Assembly (NCBI RefSeq): GCF_047495875.1
Contig: NC_092485.1
Coordinates: forward strand, 4,288,890-4,352,889
DNA length: 64,000 bases
Reading direction: 5' to 3'
From: Pithys albifrons albifrons
Taxonomy: Eukaryota; Chordata; Aves; Passeriformes; Thamnophilidae
The notes under the pieces are model-generated. The model made no database searches. It was not told the origin of the DNA and saw only the letters and a program-made list of their open reading frames with translations. Positions 55,970 to 64,000 of this stretch are shown here, piece by piece. Position 1 is the first letter of the stretch. The number at the start of each line of letters is the position of its first letter. Both the position numbers and the translations under genes were made by a program.

Positions 55970-58900
55970 ATGGTGGTTCTTTTCCTCTTAGCAGTTTTGC
56001 TGCAAGGTGAGTCACCAAGAAACCAAATCTCCAGCCAGCTCCTCTGATAAGAACAGGTAAAGCTGGAACTGGGGACACAGGTTGTGTTCTTCTGGCTAAA
56101 TCCTCACTTGGACACTGGACACCTCCACCTGTAATATGGAAACCAGTCAAACCACCCTCCCTGCCCACTGGAAATCTGTAGAGAGGCACCAAAGCATGGC
56201 AAGAGCTGGGAGGAGAATCCCAGCAGCATCTGCAGGGAGGAGAAAGTTGCCAGATCAGGCAGAGTTTGCAAGTGCCAAAGGTTATTCTTAGGTATTTGCC
56301 ATTAACTGCTGTCCTTGACCTTTAACTCCAGGGCTGGTGGGGGTCTGGAACATCCTGTAAGGGGCATGAAGGGTCTCCTCATCTGTGCTGTGGCACAGGG
56401 CAGTGGCTCTGTGCCACCAGTCCCCCTCAGGTGGGTGTGTAGCACTGAGGGAAGGTAACACACCACATCCAAAGTGAACTGTGGGCTCTCTGAGCCAGAT
56501 GTCCCACTGGTGCCCCTGAGAATCCCACCCCTGGCTCGAAGGAGGAGTGCTGGGGTTTGCCAGGTGGCACCTGGTTGATTCTGAGTAACCAACAGCTTCT
56601 CCTTTCTCTCCCCAAAAGAGCCAGTCTCAGGCAGCCTGTACGGACCCAGGTTTCTGACAGGTGGGGTTGGAGGGTCCATCACCCACCAGTGCTTCTACTC
56701 CATCACACCAGCCAACAAATACGACCGAAAATACTGGTGTAAAATAGCAGAAAACGGAGTTTGCTACACCATCATCTCCTCAACTGACTTCACCTCCGAG
56801 GAGTACGTGGGGCGAGTGTCCCTGCAGGACGTCCCCCAGAACGGCACCTTCGCAGTGACAATGACAGGGCTGCAGAGCAGTGACACCGGGAGGTACCGAT
56901 GTGGCATCGGCCCCACCAGGGGGGGTCTCTACGCCAGCCTGAACCTGACGGTTTTGGCAGGTAAGTTTTGGAGGAGGGGGGGACAGGGAGGCTCTGCTGC
57001 ACCAGCAGCTCCTGGAAGCAGGTTGGGGTCAGATGTTGGAGCATCCACACACAGCAGGTGTGGCAGCTTTTCCTACCCCATGCTGTCAACCAGGTATTTA
57101 CTACAAAGAGGTATAAAAGCACAGAGATTTGGACAAATCAGCTGTTCATAAATGTGAAAGGAAACTCTCCTCCCTGGCTGTGTGCTGGACAGTCCCTGTC
57201 CTGCTCTCTCCCTGCAGATGCTGCTGTGTCGAGGCCACTCCAGCTCATCCAAGGTGAGCTCCATGGTTCTGTCACAGTCCTGTGTCCATCTGGGCACACC
57301 CAAGGTGGTGAGAAGAGGTTCTGGTGCAAAGTGGGAAGAACCAGCTGCACTCTCATAGCTGACTCTGATGGCTACATGGGAAGGAACTACCTCGGGCGAA
57401 TCTTCATCACCCCTCAGGAGAGTTCTGGAGCTTTCAAAGTCTTGATAAATGACTTAATAAAGGAAGACTCAGGGCTGTACAGGTGTGGGATAGAAAGGCA
57501 CAGCTCACAGGAGGTGGTTCTGCAGGTGACCACAGGTAGGACGGGGCACGAGGGGGCTGCACATGTTCCTCACAGTGCCAGATGAGAAGCATTAAATACT
57601 AATTCTGTTCCCTCCATCCCGCAGCCTCTGCTCTTCCCAGGAGACCCAAATTTCTCACTGGCTCAGTCAGAGGCTCCCTGTCCTTCAAGTGCCACTATGA
57701 CCCCAAGAGGAGCTACGAGAAGAAGTCTTTGTGCAGGTGGGAGGGAGGGAGCTGCTCTCTGCTCCTGGACACCGATGGGTTTGTGCACGAATCCTTCAGA
57801 GGGCGAGTCCGGATCGCCGGCAGTGACCCCGAGCACGGCACGTACACGGTGGTGATGAGCCAACTGAGGCAGGAGGATGAAGGATGGTACTGGTGCAGGG
57901 CCCAAAGTGGGCACACAGAGCACACGTCCTCTGTGAAGCTGCACATCCACGAGGGTAGGTGGTGGCATGGCCTGGAACACAACGGGATGGTCATTAAGGT
58001 CCCTCCCAAACCAAACCATTCCATAACACCTTCCTGAGGAACATCAGCTCTACCTCTGGCCTTTGTTATTAGCAACCAGCTGAGGAGATGGTAAAGGTTT
58101 TCAGGGACATGAGCTGAGCTTTCAGATAAAATTTAATGGGTTTGAATTATATTATTGCTTATTTATGATGCAAACCCCCAGGATATGACACCCTGGTCAG
58201 GTGCAGCACAGAGACACGTGCCTGGCTCTGGGGATAAGCTCAAAGTTCTTGCAGTTTGAGAAACTGCAGTGTGTAAATACACAGATCCATGGAACTGCTC
58301 CTCTGGCAGAGAGAGAAATAGTGGGGTTAAAGTAGGAATGTTTGCCAAGTGTGAAGGTTTTCATTAGTGCTCCCAGGCTGCTTTCTGTAAGACTCAAGGG
58401 AAAGCAGAAACACTTGGGTCTGGTATTTCTTTTCATGCCGAGTTACAAGGTGAAATACACAAATCTGTGGTAACTCTAACATGTTGCCTCTGCAAAAACA
58501 TGACTATTAAAGCCTCAAAATAATGTTCTCTGTAGAAATCTGCTCTTCACAAGACCCAGAAACAACCACTCCTGTGAAACCCATTTCATCAATTCCAGCT
58601 GCCTCCAGCACACCCACCACGGGCCTGATGGATGTGATGGGCACTGTCACCAAGGCCACCACAGTGGGCATTGTCACCAAGGCCACCAGCACCCTGCTGC
58701 CCACTGCCACCCCTGGCACCTTTGGAACCTCCCCAGGTGGAACCCGTCAGGAGAGGTAATTCCACAGCCACATTTCTCTGGCACCAACTTGGTATTTTAC
58801 GACCCGTCTGCCCCAATGCCCAGGGCCCTGCAGAGGTTGTGCACAGGCTGCAAGTTGCAAACACCTGCAGGAGACATTAGAGGTTAGAGGAGCAGAAGGC

Positions 58901-61900
58901 AAGGTTACCTCATGTCCATGTACACATATCTTTGAACTTGTCTCCAAACCTTCTGGTGCTGCCCACTCCTGTGCACCAGGTGCCAGAGTCAACAGAGGTG
59001 CTCCTGTGTGTTTTGCTTTGCCCAGTACAGAGAAAGGAGCTTGGGAAACATCAGGCTTGAGCAATAACCTGGGGAATCTGTCCCTGCTGCACACTTGAGT
59101 GCACACCTTAGGCCAGCCCCTGCCCAGTGTTTGGTGCTCAGTGTTGCATCGGGAGTTTTCTTTGGACAAAGTTAATCAGAAGGCTGTGAGTATTTTGGCC
59201 AGTAATTATTCCATTCTAGTTCTCCGTACCAGGCCCTGTGGCTCGAGTGGTTTCCCAGGGAATTCACCTTCTGTGCTCCCTGTCAGGCAGGATGGCTGTG
59301 AGCAGCTCCACCACTTCTCACCCCAGCCATGCCCACCACCCAGTGGTGGGTGAAAGGATCTGTGGGCTGGTGCAGATGCCCCAGGCATTGCAGTGTCAGC
59401 CCTAACTGAACTGGACAAATCCTCACATCCAGTTCAGTATGGAAATGTGCACCTTGAGTCACATCTAACCCAGCATGAGAAGCACCATCCTCTCCATCCC
59501 CAGCCCGGAAGAGGAGGGGAGAGGAAATTACTAATCACAAATCATGCAAATCTTGTATAAAGGCTCTGACTTTTCACCATTCCTGGCAAAGCCCTCTCTG
59601 CCTGGGCAGCTCTGACAGCATTTATATCTTTTTTGCAAGAAGATGATGTGTAGACACCTCCCAACAGCATGAGGGTCTGTAACAACTCACAAAAAGGATG
59701 TGTGGGCCTTGCTTGTGAATTTGTGTTGTGATAAGAGCTTGTTTTCCTTTTGGAGGGGCTAATTCAGCTGCAGCACAAACCCCACACGGCAGAGCAGAGG
59801 CAGAAATGGCTTCCTCATAATAAGCCAAACTCCAGATCAAATGATTTCAACTCTCCTTGACTTTGTTGACTGTTTGGAGTTTCTATACTATTTGGGGTGA
59901 AAGCAACAGCCTGCATTAACCACATGAGTGAATCCAAATCCAGTTTAATTCAGTGATTCATCTTTCCAGCTCATCAGGTGAATCCCATCTGCTCCCAGTT
60001 GTGTTACCAGCTCTGGCTTTGCTGATTTCCATCACTGTCACTGTTCTCACCCTGGTCAAAATAAAACTTCAAAAGAAGATGGGTAAGTTGGCCTGGCAAC
60101 ACCTTTTGGGCTGCAGGGGTTGTTTTACTTGTGATTTCCAAGAGCTGGAGTCCAACCCATGGAATATTTCCATCCCTGGAGACACGTGGCCATGCTGTGG
60201 CCAGTGCAGCCTGAAAGTGCAGCTGTCATTGCAACCAAGCAAAGTCCTCCAGAACTTGTTTGGATTTATTTTTTTTTTGTTTTTAAATATGCTTATCCAA
60301 AAAGCAAATGAAGGAAATGGAAATCCTGAAGCCCTTCTGAAAGCAGGATTGTGTTTTTGTGGATAGAAGATTTATGGCTCCACGAGTGCTCAGAAATCCT
60401 GAGGTATAAAGAGCAGGGACCTGCGTGGCATGAGCAGCTTCTGGAACCAAATCCAGCTCGTTCAGTGCAAATCTGCACCCAAAAATCCCCTCTAATTACT
60501 GAGTGTGCAAAAATATGTGCATATTTCTAGAACGTAGAGATAAATTTAGGCACAGAAAACCTTCAGTGAAAGGAAATACATTTTTCACAAGAATGAAACT
60601 GGGAAATAACGGATCTGATCTGGTGTCTGAGATGCTGGAATACCTGAAGAGGCATTGATGGAGATGTGCCCTCCAGGGCATCCATGTGGATTTTGTTTTA
60701 AAGGAGGAGAAAGAGGCACCCCTGGGAACCTGGAGGCAACGACGGTTCAGGCTGGTCCAAGCCCTGCAGAAAACCAAACCATGGAGGAAACCCCGAGCCT
60801 GGAAAAAGTGCAGGAGTGCAAGATGGACTGTGGCAAATGTAGGTGGGTGTTCTCTGTAACTGGCTTTGCAGGTGTCAGTTCCCTTGGTAGAAGAGAATAA
60901 ACCCAAATTTTAAGCAGAGAATTTGTGGCTTATCAAGTGAAATTCCTTCCCAGGAGACACACCAGGTTTGCAGTCCAGGAATTACAATCCACAATCCAGG
61001 ACTTGTGTTCTGCTTCCAAACTGCTGCCTTTACTCCTTACCAAGAAATGTTAAGCCACAGATTTCAAAAGACTTGGATTAATTCCTATATAAAGTTCATA
61101 AATTTATTATGGTGTTGATTACAATTTTTGCTTACATGTAGTAAACCCGTTATCGCTCTTCCTGTTTGATTCACTGAAATCTGATGCTTATCACCTTTTT
61201 CAATGTATCCCAGAAGTAATTATTGTTCTCTGTGTTGCAACCTCATAATTCTTTTCTGTCCTACTGTGCAGGAAAATCTCTGCTGTCCTTGGAAGATTCA
61301 GGATCATCAACTTCTATGTAAGAGCCTCTGTCTTCTGGCAAAATAAAAGTACATTGGGTCTGTCTCAGAACGTTAATTCTCTTCAGAGAGAAGCTCATGG
61401 AGAAAACCCCTGAGCAAATACTTTAAAACCATCTGATCTGTGGAAATTTGTATCAGTCAAAAGTACTCCATTAAAAAAAATTATTGAAATAGTGGTTCAA
61501 AAGTTTGATGGTGGTATTTCATATCCTCATTATGCTTCATTTAGAGCCAAGAGGGATCTTACAGTCCTAAATCTAAATAATTCAATGAAAAAAGTGCATC
61601 TCTCCTAAAACCTCAAAAATAAACATTCAGCATTCTGTGAAAAACTTCTAAAAATGAGAACAAACCCCACTATTTGCTACTTGTGCCTTTTGTTCCCAGA
61701 TATCTGGGATAATTCTCCCCAGTCTTAGCAGGAGGTTGACTCCAGAAGTCCCCTCTGGGCCAGGTTTTCCCATCTTTTTGTTCCCAGGACTCCCTGAAAT
61801 ATCAGACCCATTTAAAATATCAAGTTTGGCATAAAAACAGAAACCCCCATGAAATCACTTGCAAAAATATTAAAAAAGAGGCAATGGCAAATCACAGCTT

Positions 61901-61958
61901 TTCTTGTGTTTTGTTATTTTCCAGATTTCCTATGGGGAAAAAATACTTTTCAAGGTGA
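55970..61958 (+). CDS. PIGR/FCAMR-family membrane receptor with three V-type Ig domains
   Basis: Coding exons: 55970-56006 (signal), 56619-56960 (Ig1), 57218-57535 (Ig2), 57625-57954 (Ig3), 58536-58755 (stalk), 59970-60082 (transmembrane), 61272-61317 and 61925-61958; 1440 nt, 479 aa. A further in-phase exon at 60704-60838 may be alternative. Ig1 has RKYWCK, GRVSLQDVPQNGTF and DTGRYRCGIG, very like domain 1 of PIGR, which docks polymeric Ig. Ig3 ends DEGWYWC, like PIGR domain 5. The stalk is a 73-residue Thr/Ser/Pro-rich, mucin-like segment with TTTPVKP and repeated VTKATT. The membrane helix is LLPVVLPALALLISITVTVL. The tail lacks the RNVDRVS-type transcytosis signal of true PIGR, and the domain count (three) differs from the four reported for chicken PIGR. 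It sits next to C1orf116, where mammals have FCAMR. Ligand and function are inferred only. Confidence 0.82.
57970..58025 (+). mobile_element. CR1 LINE 3' end remnant
   Basis: GATGGTCATTAAGGTCCCTC followed by CCAAACCAAACCATTCC, a short CR1 terminus 16 nt after the Ig3 exon of the receptor gene. Confidence 0.75.
60704..60838 (+). other. Alternative cytoplasmic exon of the PIGR/FCAMR-like gene
   Basis: Flanked by a TTTTAAAG acceptor and a T|GTAGGT donor, 135 nt, phase 1 to 1, coding GGERGTPGNLEATT... to MDCGK. If spliced to the next exon (starts GA) the junction codon is TGA, ending the protein at CGK. If skipped, the frame continues to 61958. Reading past its donor reaches a TAA at 60898 that overlaps an AATAAA, so it could also act as a terminal exon. 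Confidence 0.5.
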
Positions 61959-62135
61959 CTGAAGAAGACCTGAGCCAGAACCTTCTGTGAAAGCCCCTTT
62001 GGAAAGCCAAGGCAGGGCCATGAAGTGCCAGACACCCAGAACCCCTCGTTGCCCCCTGCCCTGCTCAGAACCCAAACAGCCTTTCTTGGGAGCTGAATCC
62101 CAGATGGCACCTGCTGTGTGTTTGGCAGAACACAG

Positions 62136-62141
62136 AATAAA
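62136..62141 (+). terminator. Poly(A) signal of the PIGR/FCAMR-like gene
   Basis: AATAAA within CAGAATAAAATAATG, about 180 nt after the stop codon in the last exon. Confidence 0.7.
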
Positions 62142-62249
62142 ATAATGCACCTGGAATCTGGCTCTTTGTGTGCAGCTCTGACTTGCAGAGCAAAGAACCC
62201 CGAGGGAAAGGAATGGGAGAGAAGGACCCTCATGGCTTGAGGCAAGAAA

Positions 62250-62346
62250 TCAGAGAATCCCAGGCTGGTTTGGGTTGGAAGGGACCTTAAAGCTCATCTC
62301 ATTCCACCTTCTGCCATGGGCAGGGACACCTCCCACTAGACCAGTA
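62250..62346 (-). mobile_element. CR1 LINE 3' fragment
   Basis: Antisense CR1: GGTTTGGGTTGGAAGGGACC, TTAAAGCTCATCTCATTCC and GCCATGGGCAGGGACACC. Confidence 0.92.
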
Positions 62347-63203
62347 AAACTGAGACTTTGCTCAGAAAAATAAGGATTTTCTGATCTTTTTTAAAAAATC
62401 CTGATTCATTAAGTCATTTTGCTACACAACCCACATCTGATTTCAGCTTGTCAGACACTCCCACTCCCAAGTGTTGGTTTCCCTTCACCCCCTCTGCAGA
62501 ACCATCCCCAGCCTCAAAGCCAGATCAGCTCAGCCCAAACACAAAGAGCAGCTCTGGTTTGTACTCTCAGGCTTCATGCCATGTTCCAGCTGGGCTTTGG
62601 CCCTCCCCAGTGAAAGCAATCCGAAGGTTGTTTGTTTTCTGGAGATGCCAAAACGCTTTGGAACCTGTGACTTGGCAGGAGAATGTTTCCTCCTGTGTTA
62701 AAGCAAGGAAATACATTTGCATGGGGCAAGGGATCTGTTTTACTGGAAATCATAAGGGTGAAGGTGGTGGTTTGGTTAAAGAAACACTTCATTCACCTTG
62801 GACTGACTTTGCCTCCCTCAGATGCACCACCACAGCTGCCCATGGCTGGTTTCTACCAGAATTTCCTCTGTCCATGGCCATTCCACCTTCTCCTGCAAGC
62901 CCAAGATCTTTAAACACATTTAAAACTGCAGGATGGGGATGGGGTGGGTGGAGAAGCTGCTATGGTGGCTCCCAAGGGAGAGTGGGACATCAGGAAAGCA
63001 AACACACCTGTGCCCACTGTGGGCACAAACACAACTCCATGGACAAAAAGCAACAGGAATGCCAATATTATCTGGGGAATGTTTGGAATGCCAGGGAAGC
63101 AGTGCTGGTGGGAAGGACACAGCATGCAAGGGATCTGTGTTTGTTCCCATCTAGGACAGATGGTGGCTGTGGTCTTAATTCAAGATCCCCACCAGCAACA
63201 GCC
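62347..63203. other. Intergenic, no gene supported
   Basis: Unique sequence between a CR1 fragment and a tandem repeat. The open frame that crosses it shows no domain, signal peptide or splice context. Confidence 0.4.
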
Positions 63204-63521
63204 TTGCTCACCTCAGAAGCTCCTTCCTCACCTCAGGAACTCCTTCCTCACCTCAAGAGCTCCTTCCTCACCTCAGGAGCTCCTTCCTCACCTCAGGAGC
63301 ATCTTCCTCACCTCAGGAGCATCTTCCTCACCTCAGGAGCTCCTTCCTCACCTCAGGAGCATCTTCCTCACCTCAGGAGCTCCTTCCTCACCTCAGGAGC
63401 ATCTTCCTCACCTCAGGAGCATCTTCCTCACCTCAGGAGCTCCTTCCTCACCTCAGGAGCATCTTCCTCACCTCAGGAGCTCCTTCCTCACCTCAGGAGC
63501 TCCTTCCTCACCTCAGGAGCT
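63204..63521 (+). repeat. 20-bp minisatellite, about 16 copies
   Basis: The unit AGCTCCTTCCTCACCTCAGG alternates with a variant reading AGCATCTTCCTCACCTCAGG. Three units fill exactly 60 bp. Because 20 is not a multiple of 3 the reading frame rotates each unit, which keeps long frames open. Confidence 0.97.
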
Positions 63522-64000
63522 GCACATTCATGGAAAGAAAGGAGCTCAACACCCTTAGCTACACCAAAGGTGCTTCCAGGGCTGGCTTTGAGATCTGACA
63601 AATTTCTTAAATATCCCAATCCCAGGTCAGGATCTTGCTGCTCCCAGGCATGGCAGGAACACCTGGAGCTGCCATCCTGTTCAAACTCATCAGCTTTCAC
63701 TGAGAGCAGATGAGAAAAGCTCCATGTGATCCCCTTGTTAGAAGGAACTACTACTCTTGCATTGTTAGTACAAGGTAAAGCAAGTTAATGATTCATCCCA
63801 CATAATACAAATACTTTAATCTTCATTAATTTTACCTTTTTTTCCCATTTCTGACAACCCCACACCTCACAGGGAATTTGTATTTGTGCCCTTGACATGC
63901 CTACAGGAGGAGAAAAAAGAAATGAGGTGGGAGATGGCAGCGAAGCTCCTGTTAATTATTTTTTATTTTAAAGAGCATGAAATGTTCTTGGTCTGCACAG
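63522..64000. other. Right edge, no gene supported
   Basis: AT-rich toward the end. No exon of a further PIGR-type gene could be recognised, although human synteny predicts one beyond this edge. Confidence 0.4.

Noticed and set aside
62448..63713. 421-codon open frame on the plus strand
   Set aside because: Most of its length owes to the 20-bp minisatellite, which is open in rotating frames. The rest has no domain, and the frame crosses unique intergenic sequence.

Overview
The window is vertebrate nuclear DNA, almost certainly from a bird. Multi-exon genes with GT-AG introns are interspersed with at least 15 fragments of the 3' end of CR1, the chicken-repeat-1 LINE that dominates avian genomes. 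The gene order matches the human 1q32 block CD55 - C4BPA - PFKFB2/YOD1 - C1orf116 - PIGR/FCAMR, read in reverse. The species cannot be fixed from this sequence.

Layout. From 0.2 to 17.7 kb, on the minus strand, lies the regulators-of-complement-activation (RCA) cluster: the 5' end of a CD55 (DAF)-like gene that runs off the left edge, a 6-CCP C4BPA-type gene (exons 3300-8210), and a 10-CCP C4BPA gene (exons 9317-16773, probable non-coding first exon near 17.68 kb). Both C4BPA-type genes end in the C4BP alpha oligomerisation exon. From 19.4 to 33.0 kb is PFKFB2 (minus; 14 coding exons, about 5 kb of probable 3' UTR). A CpG-rich promoter at about 32.8-34.4 kb is shared head to head with YOD1 (plus, 33.9-35.45 kb, 3' UTR to about 37.86 kb). 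C1orf116 (plus) occupies 45.26-48.75 kb. A PIGR/FCAMR-family receptor with three V-type Ig domains (plus) occupies 55.97-62.16 kb. The remainder is intergenic with CR1 remnants and simple tandem repeats.

The most unusual element is in the PFKFB2-YOD1 promoter. Between 33033 and 33716 there are 16 exact copies of the POU octamer ATGCAAAT plus four one-mismatch copies, all in one orientation and mostly 29-34 bp apart, interleaved with GC boxes. A GGGGCC hexanucleotide repeat follows just upstream of the YOD1 start. The last two octamers provide ATGs in frame with YOD1, and that frame reads the hexanucleotide repeat as Gly-Ala.

Functionally, the RCA genes would encode inhibitors of C3/C4 activation: a CD55-like decay accelerator and two C4b-binding-protein-type chains able to multimerise. 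PFKFB2 controls fructose-2,6-bisphosphate, YOD1 is an OTU deubiquitinase of the p97/ERAD pathway, and the Ig receptor belongs to the family that binds polymeric immunoglobulin. Exon boundaries were derived by hand from splice-site consensus, reading phase and domain homology, not from transcripts.
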